38,695 nucleotides of DNA from Acidisoma sp035492295 (GTDB taxonomy: Bacteria > Pseudomonadota > Alphaproteobacteria > Acetobacterales > Acetobacteraceae), in contig NZ_DATJJK010000226.1 of assembly GCF_035492295.1 (NCBI RefSeq), positions 1-38,695 of the forward strand, given 5' to 3'. The translations under genes were made by a program, and so were the position numbers. Shown in pieces: positions 1 through 8,191 of this stretch (position 1 is its first letter; each line of letters opens with the position of its first letter). The notes below the pieces were generated by a model. The model ran no database searches. It saw only the letters and a list, made by a program, of their open reading frames with translations, and had not been told where the DNA came from.

Positions 1-1052
1 CCGTTGATAGCGCCGAGCGGATCGGCCGTCAGGTCGCGATAGTGGATATGGCAGATATTGCCGCCGATGCCGACGGCCCCGCCGTTGGTGTCGGCTGCTG
101 CCATCATCGCCTCCACGCCCTGGTGCCAGCGACCGGTCACCTGGGCGCCGATCTCGGGTTTGTCCTGTTCGCTGGTGAAGGGCTGGCGCAGGATTTCGGT
201 GAGTCTGGCGACGGAGGGCAGGACCTTCAGCGGGTCGCGATGCACGAAGACGATGCGGGCATCGGGATAGACCATGCGGATCGCGTCGAGCGCGAAGACA
301 TGGTCCGGGCATTTCAGCACCCATTGCACCGCATCCGGATCGTCCCCGCTTTGGTGCTGAAGATGCTGCAGGAAGCGCTTGTGGAAGCGGTAGGCGAGGT
401 TGTGCCCCTGGGCGTCCTGCCAGGTGAGGTAGGTCGGAATGCGATAGGTCGTATCAAAGCGGAGGGACTGGAAGACTTGGGCCGTGATCTCGGTGCATTC
501 CTGAGGCATGCGAGCCGTCAGCGGATGGACGTCCCGAAATCCCGGTGCGAAGCGGGCGAAAGCGCGCAGGTCGCGTTCCGTCTTCTCGATCCGGCGGTCG
601 GGGCCATGCTCAGGCGGGTAGGGGGCCATGGTCTGCCAAACGCTCGGGCTGCGGGTGCGCGGGTCGCAGTCCAGCAGCCGGTGCAGGAAGGTTGTGCCGC
701 TGCGGGGTAGACCGGTCACGATCAGCGGCCGGCGGATCGGCGTCGCCACGATGCTCGGCTCGCGCGTCTCCTCCCGGCTCATCCGGATTAGATTGCGCAT
801 GCAGCGGATGGTGTCGTAGCGGACCGCGAGGCGGCCGAAGAGCGAGAGATTGGCCTCGCTCTCGAGCGCGCTCAAAAGGATGACGAGCCCTTCCATGAAC
901 TGGCTCGGGCCGAAGTCCGGGCCGAGGGTCGTCGCCGGAGAACCGGCCAGGGCTTCCTTGAGAAGGGACTCGGCATTGAAGGGGCGTCGCCCCAAGCCCG
1001 TCATGCGCGACATGAGGTCGGCCAGATAGAGGGCGGAGGTGGCGACGGTCAC
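1..1052 (-). CDS. sulfotransferase family protein (3' end beyond window)
   Basis: The reverse strand is open from the window edge to about 1052. It encodes a PAPS-dependent sulfotransferase-like protein (Sulfotransfer_3 type), which would transfer sulfate from PAPS to an unknown acceptor. Near residue 113 is the 5'-phosphosulfate loop TGLPRSGTTFLHRLL. Further on are WVLKCPDH and FVHRDPLKVLPSV, which match the 3'-phosphate-binding Arg/Ser region. The upstream stretch GLVILLSALESEANLSLFGR is the usual helical lead-in. The C-terminus is cut by the window. The start is uncertain: GTG at 1052 has a loosely spaced AGGA, while ATG at 1013 is the next option. The gene lies 25 nt downstream of the DUF6362-like gene and may be cotranscribed with it. 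The family call is firm; the substrate cannot be read. Confidence 0.85.
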   Translation of the reverse strand, partial: MTVATSALYLADLMSRMTGLGRRPFNAESLLKEALAGSPATTLGPDFGPSQFMEGLVILLSALESEANLSLFGRLAVRYDTIRCMRNLIRMSREETREPSIVATPIRRPLIVTGLPRSGTTFLHRLLDCDPRTRSPSVWQTMAPYPPEHGPDRRIEKTERDLRAFARFAPGFRDVHPLTARMPQECTEITAQVFQSLRFDTTYRIPTYLTWQDAQGHNLAYRFHKRFLQHLQHQSGDDPDAVQWVLKCPDHVFALDAIRMVYPDARIVFVHRDPLKVLPSVARLTEILRQPFTSEQDKPEIGAQVTGRWHQGVEAMMAAADTNGGAVGIGGNICHIHYRDLTADPLGAIN

Positions 1053-1077
1053 GGTTCCGGCAAGTCCTATGAAATCC

Positions 1078-1674
1078 CTAGTGGCTGCTACCGGCCCCCC
1101 GTGGCGGGGTCAAGCGACCCCGCTTCTCTGGCCCCTGCAGGGTCTGCATTCCGGATGAGACGGGAGGTGTCGGCAGCCGCGATGGCTCGGCCTCCTCGGC
1201 CTGCCGGCGCAGGGTGGAGACGATGAGGCGGATGCCCTCCGCATGCCAGCGCTGGACCGCCTTGTGGTCTGCGCCGAGCAATTCGCCCAGGCGTCGCCAG
1301 GAGAAGAGATGGCGGCCGCTGACGGGGTGGACGAGCGCGCGGCAGCCCACGATCCGACGCAGGACGAAGCGGTCTTGGGGGATAAGGCCGAGAAAGCTCA
1401 TGGCGTGGTCCATGCGACTGATCCGCGCGGCGGAGGGCATGGGCGGGCGGATTTCGGCGGTCGACCAGCCATAGGCTTCGGCGGCTTCGCGCAGAACGGG
1501 CAGGGTGGCCGTGCGCAAGCGGGGGGAGAAGCCGCTTGGCGGCAGCGACAGGAGGGTCGCTCCCGCTTCCTCCAGGCAGGCGACGACGCTTTCGCAGGCG
1601 GGCGACAGATCCGGGCCTTTGCCCGCTTTCGTTGAGCGGGCCACACGTCGCGTGACATGAGTCGAATTGGACAT
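1078..1674 (-). CDS. DUF6362-like protein with C-terminal helix-turn-helix
   Basis: This encodes a 198-residue soluble basic protein. Its core, roughly residues 30-157, resembles the DUF6362 family seen in phage-like and mobile regions. It has an LPPSGF stretch, then EAYGW, a hinge rich in Pro, ARISRMDHAMSFLGLI, and a C-terminal segment WRRLGELLGADHKAVQRWH that reads as a helix-turn-helix. The last 40 residues are Pro/Arg/Gly-rich and probably disordered. The start at 1674 has an AAGGA ribosome-binding site 6 nt upstream. It is transcribed away from the XRE repressor at 1914, with an AT-rich spacer between them. No function is established; DNA binding is inferred from the HTH only. I recognise the family by pattern, without a database search. 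Confidence 0.7.
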   Translation of the reverse strand: MSNSTHVTRRVARSTKAGKGPDLSPACESVVACLEEAGATLLSLPPSGFSPRLRTATLPVLREAAEAYGWSTAEIRPPMPSAARISRMDHAMSFLGLIPQDRFVLRRIVGCRALVHPVSGRHLFSWRRLGELLGADHKAVQRWHAEGIRLIVSTLRRQAEEAEPSRLPTPPVSSGMQTLQGPEKRGRLTPPRGAGSSH

Positions 1675-1846
1675 GGACTTTCCTTGAGATCGCAGGCTGA
1701 AACATGGGAGAAGGGGGGCGGCGGTGTTTCCCCTTTGGCCTCCAGATCGCGCTTGAGAAGCGGCTGAAGCCTCAGCTACCGTCGGTGAACTTCTTTCGCG
1801 TCACGGAGACGGGCGGCCGGGGGTGTCGTCGGTTCGATTCAGAAAT

Positions 1847-1857
1847 GTTATTATAAC
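1847..1857. promoter_or_regulatory. candidate operator between divergent DUF6362-like and XRE genes
   Basis: GTTAT-T-ATAAC is an 11-bp palindrome inside the only AT-rich stretch (about 1840-1866) of the spacer between two divergent genes, one of which encodes an XRE-type repressor. Its place suggests an autoregulatory operator or overlapping -10 elements. This is inference from symmetry and location only. Confidence 0.3.
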
Positions 1858-1913
1858 TAACTAATTTGGGCAAGCGAAACTTGGCAAGAAGAGCGGCTTT
1901 GGAGGGGCCGGGC

Positions 1914-2306
1914 GTGAAGCCCGGCCATCCGGCGGCAGACGGGCAGGCGGCACTGGAAGGTGTCGCGGCCCGCATCCGGGAGAGTCGCCGCAGTCTGGGT
2001 CTGACGCAGGAGGAGCTTGCCCGGCGGATCGGTGTCTCCCGCAGCGCGATCGCGCAATGGGAGACGGACCGGACGGGTCAGGTGCGCGCCAATCTGGCGC
2101 GGGTTGCGGCGGTCCTCGGGGTCTCCATCGGCTATCTCCTGACCGGGGAGAGTTATGGTATCGAATCAGGTGCCGAGACGGCGGACGAACGGGCTCTCCT
2201 TAATCTTTACCGCCAGATTCAGGATGCCGGACGGGCCGAATTGCTGCGTTTGGCGCGCCGTATTCTGGTGGTGCAGGAACAGTCGGGCGTGCGGCGGAGG
2301 TCCTGA
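1914..2306 (+). CDS. XRE-family transcriptional regulator
   Basis: This is a small Cro/CI-type repressor. Residues about 16-75 form the HTH domain: ARIRESRRSLGLTQEELARRIGVSRSAIAQWE, then the downstream helices RANLARVAAVLGVSIGYLLTG. The C-terminal 40 residues (ERALLNLYRQIQDAGRAELLRLAR) form the typical short helical tail. I chose GTG at 1914 because GGAGGGG lies 6-8 nt upstream. The frame is open back to a TTG at 1866 with no ribosome-binding site, which would add 16 residues. The gene is divergent from the DUF6362-like gene. The likely target is its own intergenic region; no phage lysogeny genes are nearby, so this could be a remnant module or a stand-alone regulator. Confidence 0.85.
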   Translation: MKPGHPAADGQAALEGVAARIRESRRSLGLTQEELARRIGVSRSAIAQWETDRTGQVRANLARVAAVLGVSIGYLLTGESYGIESGAETADERALLNLYRQIQDAGRAELLRLARRILVVQEQSGVRRRS

Positions 2307-2420
2307 CCCACAACGTTAAGGTGGGCCAACTGAATTATTGTTTTGATAGGGTTTCCGGCTCTTTCCAATTTGCCGGACAAAAGGAGGCGGTGGGCTCGCC
2401 GAATGCGGCGGAGGTTTATC

Positions 2421-2436
2421 TATCAAGTCGTTGATA
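2421..2436. promoter_or_regulatory. palindromic operator-like site TATCAA-N4-TTGATA
   Basis: A perfect 6-bp inverted repeat with a 4-bp spacer lies about 215 bp upstream of the RTX-like gene start. The length and symmetry suit a dimeric HTH regulator such as the TetR or GntR type. No second copy was noticed in the window. The binding protein is unknown. Confidence 0.3.
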
Positions 2437-2587
2437 CAACGCGAAGCGCGGCCGGCCCTCTATTTCGAGATTGCCGTCACGCGCAAATGCTTTCAAAGTT
2501 CGGCTGAGAGCCGGACGAAATCGGCTTGCGATTTTTGTGGCGATCAGTTAACGAAATGATCATCCTTATTCCATTAGCTGACTGCCG

Positions 2588-2609
2588 GGGACGCTCGTTG
2601 CAGCGTTCC
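2588..2609 (+). other. leader stem-loop upstream of first RTX-like gene
   Basis: GGGACGCT pairs with AGCGTTCC (8 bp, one G-U) around a 6-nt loop, 40 nt before the start codon. The paralog at 25182 also has a leader stem-loop (25123-25139), although the two leader sequences are not alike. It may be an mRNA-stability or translation element. Confidence 0.3.
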
Positions 2610-2649
2610 GACCTACCGAGAAATCTGTTCACGTCAGGGATCTGAGAGC

Positions 2650-3507
2650 ATGAGCGAATCGACGACCGTCGGGGGCGGCACGACCCCTGCGCAATTCACT
2701 GGGGCGAGCGGCGCCGAAGCTGCCTTTGCAACCCTCTTTCCCTCCGGCACCACCTATACGGTCTTCAGCGGCAGCGGCGTAGCCACGACCTCGGGTCCAT
2801 TGGTGGTTAGCTCCACCAATTCCGCTATCACCGTGTCCGGGGCCAGCGTGGTTGCCGATACAACGGCTGGCGGCAATGCCATTACAACGACAACGTCCAC
2901 CGCCGTCTTCGCCGCGCCAAACGACACGATCTCCGCCGGAGCGGCGGCCACCACCATTTTCGGGGCAGACTCGGGTGTCACCCAGTTCACGGCCAGTGGC
3001 GCCAATAGTTCCATCACAGGCGGTGCCGGTGGCTTCGTCGGCACCGCCTCGGGCGCCAATTCTACGCTTGTCGGGGGTACCGGCGTCAGCATCATGCATG
3101 TCACGGGGAGCAACAGCCTGGCGGTCGCTGGCCAATCCGGCATCACGGGAATCGACATGAGCCACAGTACCGGGCCCGAGACGATCGCCACCAACCCGCT
3201 GGGCAATTCGGGCACGCTCGTTGCCATTTTGGGCGCCGGGGCGGACAGCGTCATCGGCGGCAGCGGTGCCTCCACCATCACCGCCGGCACCGGCCATGAC
3301 AGCTTTCTCTTCGTGCTGGGCCATGCCGGTGGGTCCGAGGTCATCATCGGCTTCAATGCCGCGGATAACATCGGCTTCGCGGGCTACGGCTATTCGGCCA
3401 CCAATCTTCCGGTGGAGCATGTCGGCAGCATAGGCGACGTCATCACGCTCAGCGACGGCACAACCGTCACCCTTGCCGGCTTCGACCATAAAATCTTCTC
3501 GGCCTGA
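2650..3507 (+). CDS. RTX-like Gly/Ser/Thr/Ala-rich secreted protein, copy 1
   Basis: This encodes a 285-residue low-complexity protein with no N-terminal signal peptide. It lacks Arg, Cys and Trp and has one Lys, in the tail DHKIFSA. The middle (about residues 90-230) has beta-solenoid-like spacing with GGAG, GGTG and GGSGAS turns. GGSGASTITAGTGHDSF is half of a haemolysin-type Ca-binding repeat. The end DVITLSDGTTVTLAGFDHK resembles C-terminal type I secretion signals of RTX proteins. I infer a secreted or surface protein; calcium binding is possible but only one imperfect GGxGx(D/N) motif is present. A paralog of equal length lies at 25182-26039. No type I secretion genes are in the window. 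The gene stands alone, convergent with the PLP-fold gene. Confidence 0.75.
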   Translation: MSESTTVGGGTTPAQFTGASGAEAAFATLFPSGTTYTVFSGSGVATTSGPLVVSSTNSAITVSGASVVADTTAGGNAITTTTSTAVFAAPNDTISAGAAATTIFGADSGVTQFTASGANSSITGGAGGFVGTASGANSTLVGGTGVSIMHVTGSNSLAVAGQSGITGIDMSHSTGPETIATNPLGNSGTLVAILGAGADSVIGGSGASTITAGTGHDSFLFVLGHAGGSEVIIGFNAADNIGFAGYGYSATNLPVEHVGSIGDVITLSDGTTVTLAGFDHKIFSA

Positions 3508-3521
3508 CCCCGAAAGCCGTT

Positions 3522-3544
3522 CCGCGGGCCCCTGTGGCCTGCGG
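3522..3544. terminator. stem-loop between convergent RTX-like and PLP-fold genes
   Basis: CCGCGGGCC pairs with GGCCTGCGG (9 bp, one G-U) around a 5-nt loop, 14 nt after the RTX-like stop. It lacks a clear T-run, so it may be a weak intrinsic terminator or a 3'-end stabilising hairpin. Confidence 0.45.
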
Positions 3545-3558
3545 GACCCGATGCCGGC

Positions 3559-5622
3559 TCAGGCGTAGCTCGGCCGCGGATTGACGGTCGAGAGATGGTC
3601 GAAATGCTTGAGGATGAGCGCTACCTTGCGAAACAGCAGGGTGGCGTCGCTCAGTTCCCGTTCCAGCCTCTCGTCCGGATCGAGATGAGCGTGAGAGGGC
3701 TCGCCCGAGACCAGCCGAGCCCCGGCCGAAACCCGCAGCGCCGCAGCCGGAACAGCATCGATCGTCACTGCAACGGGCTGGCCGATATGGCATCGCCGGC
3801 TGAGTGTCGCGTGGTCCTCGGCAGGCACCAGGGCCGCGAGCGCCGGCCCAAGATCCGCATTCAGCCAGATGTAGACTTTCCGCGCCTCGGCCAAATCCAG
3901 GAACGGCGCGCTTTTGGCCGGCTGTCCGTCAGCGTCGGGCTCCATGCGGCTCAGTGCGAAGCAACGGATCGTCGCCGTCAAATCCCATTCCTCGGGATCG
4001 ACCTCCGCCTCCTGCAGGGTGACGGTGGTAAGACCGTCCGTCCGGGCGATACACTCTTCGACATGGCCCACGAAGCGATGCAGCACGCTGCGACGCCGGG
4101 TTCGAGGCACTTCGGCGAAGGCCTGCATCTCGGCCAGGGCCGCCTGCCATCGCATCATCAGGCCGAAATTGCCGCCGGGGCGGCCGTCATCTGCGCGCAG
4201 GCAATCCGTGCCGGCCAGATCACTCGGCCATTCGGCGCTGCCGCAATAGAGACTGAGTCCCGCGGGCAGGGGGCCGGCGGCCAGGCGATGGGCCACCGCG
4301 CCGGGTGCCAGCAGAGCACCCGCGAACGGCGGGCCGGTGAAAAACTTCGACCCCGTCATCAGCACCATCCAGCCACGTCCGACATAGTCCCGGATGGTCC
4401 CGGGATTGAGCCGCGCCTGGCAGGCGTCGACGATGACGTCCATACGGCCCGCAAAGCGCGCCCCGAGCGCCGCCGCACAGCTGCGGCTTGGCGCCCGAAG
4501 TCCGGTCTTCGAAACGTCCAGAATATGCAGGATCGGTCTGCGCCCGGCGGCAATCGCGACCTCCACCGCGGCTACGCAGTCCCGGTCGACCTCGACCGGC
4601 GACCGGACGCTGCCGTCAGCGCCTCGCACGGCGATGGGGACGAGTTCCGTATCCTCCCGGTAGCCGGGCACGACGTCGCCCTTCGCGACGGGCAGGCCAC
4701 GGGCGGTGTCGACGGCGAAATGCCGCCCGCGGGCCGCCAGTGGAACCCCGCTTCCCGTTTCTTCCGGAGCAAGGAGGATGTTGGTGATGGGCCGCTCTTC
4801 CGCCGCCTCGGCAAGAGCCAGCGCCATGAGCTCGGCATCGGTGCCGGAGGGGGCGAGTACGATGGCGGTGTCAGCGGGAAGGTCGAAATGCTGCGCAAGT
4901 CCAGCCCGGATATAGGCGGCTTCCTGGACGATCGCGCTGTCAGCTGTTTGTGCGAAGCTGGCGCGGATCATCCGTCGCCGCGCCATCTCCGCGCCCAGAT
5001 AGCCGCGCTCGGAACAGGAGGAGGCGGTGGAAGACGCGAAGGTCACCGCCCAGGGGCGCGGCCGGTGGCTGCAGCCATAGCCATTGAGCCCGGTGAAGGG
5101 ATCGACCCCGAGCCGAGCATCGCCGCCCTGTTCCATCAGCCATTCAGTCGGGCCGAGGATGGCCCAGGCATCAACCAGCCGTGCGTGGTCCTGTGCGCTC
5201 AGCATCGCGTCCGGCGCCTCAGGCTGGTGGACGGCCAGCTTCGCCCAGATGCGCCGGGCGATGCTGAGGTCGGGGGCCGCGTATCCGGTCAGCGGCGCGA
5301 TCCAGCCGGGCAGGGTGGCGCCGGCCGAGCCATAGGTTTCGAGAACAATGGCAAGGGCGGCGCAGCGTGCGGCCGCCAGCCCCGCGAGCGCAGGCCTTGC
5401 TGTCGTCGCAAGCCACGCAAGTTCCATCGCATGGCGCAGATGGAACAGCGTTTCATTGGAGGGCGCCAGCACCGGCGCCCCGAGCAGGATTCGCCCCGCC
5501 TGAAGGACAAAAGCCTCCGAAACCTCAGCCGCGACCTGGATATCGAGATCGGCGAGCAGCAGCCGAAGCTCCGGCTGATGGGGAAGGCCTGCGATCGGGG
5601 GTGATGCCAGCTCAGGCAGCAT
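3559..5622 (-). CDS. large PLP-dependent fold-type-I enzyme of unknown function
   Basis: This encodes 687 residues. The start at 5622 has AAGGA with 6-nt spacing; the frame is open to 5775, but that extension is basic and lacks a site. An N-terminal helical region of about 170 residues precedes the fold-type-I core. Core motifs are APSGTDAE near residue 257 (cofactor phosphate loop), VDACQAR near 398 (Asp facing the pyridine nitrogen, Gln stacking, as in class V aminotransferases) and GSKFFTGPPFAGALL with the presumed Schiff-base Lys near 426. A C-terminal domain of about 200 residues follows. The core suggests an aminotransferase, desulfurase or decarboxylase chemistry; the substrate is not readable. 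The total length is well above the roughly 400 residues of ordinary class V enzymes. It is divergent from pstS across a 363-bp spacer and convergent with the RTX-like gene. I do not recognise a named family. Confidence 0.7.
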   Translation of the reverse strand: MLPELASPPIAGLPHQPELRLLLADLDIQVAAEVSEAFVLQAGRILLGAPVLAPSNETLFHLRHAMELAWLATTARPALAGLAAARCAALAIVLETYGSAGATLPGWIAPLTGYAAPDLSIARRIWAKLAVHQPEAPDAMLSAQDHARLVDAWAILGPTEWLMEQGGDARLGVDPFTGLNGYGCSHRPRPWAVTFASSTASSCSERGYLGAEMARRRMIRASFAQTADSAIVQEAAYIRAGLAQHFDLPADTAIVLAPSGTDAELMALALAEAAEERPITNILLAPEETGSGVPLAARGRHFAVDTARGLPVAKGDVVPGYREDTELVPIAVRGADGSVRSPVEVDRDCVAAVEVAIAAGRRPILHILDVSKTGLRAPSRSCAAALGARFAGRMDVIVDACQARLNPGTIRDYVGRGWMVLMTGSKFFTGPPFAGALLAPGAVAHRLAAGPLPAGLSLYCGSAEWPSDLAGTDCLRADDGRPGGNFGLMMRWQAALAEMQAFAEVPRTRRRSVLHRFVGHVEECIARTDGLTTVTLQEAEVDPEEWDLTATIRCFALSRMEPDADGQPAKSAPFLDLAEARKVYIWLNADLGPALAALVPAEDHATLSRRCHIGQPVAVTIDAVPAAALRVSAGARLVSGEPSHAHLDPDERLERELSDATLLFRKVALILKHFDHLSTVNPRPSYA

Positions 5623-5985
5623 GGATAATCCTTTTCCGCGACGGGTCCGAGGTGCAAGCCTCGGCGCCTTATCTGTCACAATCCGCTCTCCTCGCCCATG
5701 CTGCAGCCTGGGCACACGGTCACAGGTCCCAATCGCGCCTCGGCAAGATTGAGGTCGAAACGACCGTATTGCCATGTCAGCAAGGATGAACTCTACCCTG
5801 TAACGCTTTTCAAAATCACGCGTTTTTGCATTGCGTCAGCGGGTCTGGGCCAGCCTCGGCGCGTCGCTCACGTTGTCGATGTCACCAAAGTGCAACACGA
5901 CTGTCATTCCACTCACGGCTATGCCCTCGTAAACGCGCTCCGCAAGCGGCCAGCCGGTCGCCTTCAATCAGGCCTGGAGAATCTC
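5623..5985. promoter_or_regulatory. divergent promoter region of PLP-fold gene and pstS
   Basis: This 363-bp spacer has no credible gene. A Pho-box-like direct-repeat array (5879-5918) faces pstS. The pstS-proximal part includes a TATGCC -10-like hexamer at 5920. The side nearest the PLP-fold gene shows no strong promoter, only a single TGTCAC at about 5673 without a partner at helical spacing. Confidence 0.45.
5879..5918 (+). promoter_or_regulatory. Pho box-like PhoB-binding array upstream of pstS
   Basis: Half-sites TGTCAC (5880), TGCAAC (5891) and TGTCAT (5902) recur every 11 nt, the spacing of PhoB direct repeats in Pho boxes. A weaker fourth position starts at 5913. The -10-like TATGCC at 5920 follows at a distance suited to PhoB replacing the -35 element. 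Start of pstS is 68 nt further on. The sites are seen directly; PhoB control is inferred, and no phoB or phoR is in the window. Confidence 0.6.
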
Positions 5986-7083
5986 ATGTCCGATGGTACC
6001 CTCGTTCCGCGCCTTACGCGCGCTCAATTTCTGAAGTCCGTCAGCCTTGCGGCGGTGGGCCTTGCCCTTCCCGGGGTTGTCGGTGCGGCGCATGCGGCGG
6101 AGGTGACTATTCTCGAGACGGGTTCCAGCCTTCTCTACCCGCTGTTCAACCTGTGGGTTGACGGTTTCGGCAAGGTCGATCCGAGCGTTCGCATCACCAC
6201 CCAGAGCACGGGTAGCGGCACGGGCATCGCCCAGGCGATCGCCGGTATTGCGCAGATCGGTGCGTCCGACGCCTATATGGCGGGCCCGCAGGTCAAGAAG
6301 AACCCGAGCATGATGAACATCCCGCTCGCGATCTCCGCCCAGAACGTGATCTACAATCTGCCCGGCCTGAACGATAAGAACCTGAACCTGACCGGTCCGG
6401 TTCTCGCAGGCATCTACAGCGGCAAAATCACCATGTGGAACGACAAGGCGATCGCCGGCATCAATCCGGGCGTCGATCTGCCGGCCAAGAAGATTCTGCC
6501 GATTCACCGCACCGATGGCAGCGGCGACACGTTCATCTTCACCCAGTTCCTGACGAAGTCGACCCCGGAATGGGCGAGCAGCGTCGCCTATGGCACGACC
6601 GTCAGCTGGCCCTCGGTCCAGGGCGGCATCGGCGCCATCGGCAACCCGGGCATGGTGCAGACGACCACTCAGAACCCCTATTCGATCTCCTATGTCGGCG
6701 TGAGCTTCCTGGCCCAGATCCAGAAGGCCGGTCTCGGTGTCGCGATGCTCGGCAACAAAGCCGGCAAGTTCGTGCTGCCCAACCCGCAGACCATCTCGGC
6801 CGCAGCTTCCGGCCTGATCGACGCGACCCCGGCCGACCAGCGCATCAGCCTGATCTTCGCCGATGGTGATCTTGCCTACCCGATCATCAACTACGAATAT
6901 GCCATTGTTGACCAGAAGCAGCCGAACGCGGCCCTCGCCAAGGCGATCAAGACCCTGCTCGATTGGGCGATCGACCCGAACGGCGGCAGCACCGGCGACT
7001 ATATGAGCAAGGTGCATTTCGTGGCTCTCCCCGACAAGATCCGCGCCCAGAGCAAGGCCCGGATTGCCACCATCTCGTCCTGA
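5986..7083 (+). CDS. pstS: phosphate ABC transporter substrate-binding protein PstS
   Basis: This encodes a 365-residue periplasmic phosphate-binding protein that delivers phosphate to PstCA. The start at 5986 has GGAGA 5 nt upstream; the frame is open to 5698 but that stretch is promoter DNA. A signal peptide covers about residues 1-36 (hydrophobic core VSLAAVGLALPGVVG, cleavage after AAHAA). Family marks are ETGSSLLYPLFNLW, TQSTGSGTGIAQAIAG (phosphate-binding loop), IGASDAYM, YSGKITMWND and HRTDGSGDTFIFTQFL. It is the first gene of pstSCA, with pstC starting 4 nt after its stop. The Pho-box-like array upstream suggests induction under phosphate starvation. Confidence 0.95.
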   Translation: MSDGTLVPRLTRAQFLKSVSLAAVGLALPGVVGAAHAAEVTILETGSSLLYPLFNLWVDGFGKVDPSVRITTQSTGSGTGIAQAIAGIAQIGASDAYMAGPQVKKNPSMMNIPLAISAQNVIYNLPGLNDKNLNLTGPVLAGIYSGKITMWNDKAIAGINPGVDLPAKKILPIHRTDGSGDTFIFTQFLTKSTPEWASSVAYGTTVSWPSVQGGIGAIGNPGMVQTTTQNPYSISYVGVSFLAQIQKAGLGVAMLGNKAGKFVLPNPQTISAAASGLIDATPADQRISLIFADGDLAYPIINYEYAIVDQKQPNAALAKAIKTLLDWAIDPNGGSTGDYMSKVHFVALPDKIRAQSKARIATISS

Positions 7084-7087
7084 TCGG

Positions 7088-8122
7088 ATGAGCCAAACCC
7101 TAACACCGAAGACATCGGCCGGGCTCCCCCGGCCGATGTCCACGTCGAAGGCAGGCCGGAGTTCCTCCGGCCTCTTTCGCATGACATTGCTTGCTTTGGC
7201 GGCGGTCATTCCGCTCGCCATCGCCTCCGTCTTCCTGTTCCTGGTCGTCTATGCCTGGCCGGCGATCAAGTTCAACGGCATCAACTTCCTGCTGACCAAG
7301 ACCTGGGATCTCGGCAATCTCTATGCCGATCCGATCCAGACCCATGGCGTCCTTGCGCCCGTCGGCGCGACCTATGGCTGCCTCGTCTTCGTCGCCGGCA
7401 CGCTCGCCAGCTCCTTCCTCGCACTCCTCGTCGCGGTGCCCGTCAGCCTCGGTATTGCGGTCTTCCTGGCGGAAGGCGTCATCCCGATGCTTCGGACGCC
7501 CTTTGCGATCGTGGTCGAGCTTCTCGCCGTGGTGCCCAGCGTCGTTTACGGGCTGTGGGGCATCATCGTGCTCGTGCCGCTGGTCGCCCACGTCATCTCC
7601 CCGGTGCTGGCGACCGTCTTCCATTTCATCCCCTTCTTCGCCCAGGGTGGCGGCAGCGGTTTCGGACTGCTCTCCTCCTCGCTCGTTCTCGCGCTCATGG
7701 TCATCCCGGTGATCACCATCACGGTCTACGACTCGCTGACGCGCATCCCCAAGGAGGCGAAGGAAGCGGCCTACGCGCTGGGAACGACCAAGTTCGAAAT
7801 GGTCTTCTTCACCATGCTGCCGATGATCCGCCCTGCCATCATCGGCGCGGTGATCCTCGGTCTCGGTCGCGCGCTCGGCGAAACCATGGCCGTCCTCATG
7901 GTCTCAGGCGGCGCGCTCAACTACATGCCGACGTCGCTGATGAGCCCCATCAGCACCATGGCCTCCTTCATCGTCTCCCAGCTGGACAGTGCGGAAGGGG
8001 ACCAGACCGGCCTCGCCGTACAGTCGCTCGCAGAAATCGCCATCGTCCTGTTTGTCATCACGGTCGTCGTCAACATCATCGCCCGTGTCCTGGTTCATTC
8101 CAGCACCCGGGGCCGCGGCTGA
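7088..8122 (+). CDS. pstC: phosphate ABC transporter permease PstC
   Basis: This encodes a 344-residue inner-membrane permease of the high-affinity phosphate importer. The first transmembrane helix follows a basic N-terminal tail (LALAAVIPLAIASVFLFLVVYAW). About five more helices come next, along with the ABC-permease coupling loop EAAYALGTTKFEMVFFTMLP and the conserved GLGRALGETMAVLMVSG. I chose ATG at 7088, just after the pstS stop. ATG at 7064 would overlap pstS and 7136 or 7181 are later options; no strong ribosome-binding site decides it. Length suits the family. It functions as a heterodimer with PstA. Confidence 0.93.
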   Translation: MSQTLTPKTSAGLPRPMSTSKAGRSSSGLFRMTLLALAAVIPLAIASVFLFLVVYAWPAIKFNGINFLLTKTWDLGNLYADPIQTHGVLAPVGATYGCLVFVAGTLASSFLALLVAVPVSLGIAVFLAEGVIPMLRTPFAIVVELLAVVPSVVYGLWGIIVLVPLVAHVISPVLATVFHFIPFFAQGGGSGFGLLSSSLVLALMVIPVITITVYDSLTRIPKEAKEAAYALGTTKFEMVFFTMLPMIRPAIIGAVILGLGRALGETMAVLMVSGGALNYMPTSLMSPISTMASFIVSQLDSAEGDQTGLAVQSLAEIAIVLFVITVVVNIIARVLVHSSTRGRG

Positions 8123-8191
8123 CAGGTCGGGAATGCGGTTGATGCTTCGTTTCGTTCCGTCTTCATTCGTTCAGCGTTCGGAAATCGTGTC

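Larger units (their letters stand above)
2307..2649 (+). other. 343-bp intergenic leader of the first RTX-like gene
   Basis: No gene is seen here. The stretch is less GC-rich than its surroundings from about 2330 to 2580. It holds a CCCAC/GTGGG stem just after the XRE stop, a TCCGGC/GCCGGA stem (about 2354-2384), a TATCAA-N4-TTGATA palindrome (2421-2436), and a leader hairpin (2588-2609). A long non-coding leader with several symmetric elements suggests regulated transcription of the downstream gene. Confidence 0.5.

Noticed and set aside
3595..5604. 669-residue open frame on the plus strand
   Set aside because: It is antisense to the PLP-fold gene in GC-rich DNA, has random composition rich in Arg/Gly and no domain motif or ribosome-binding site.
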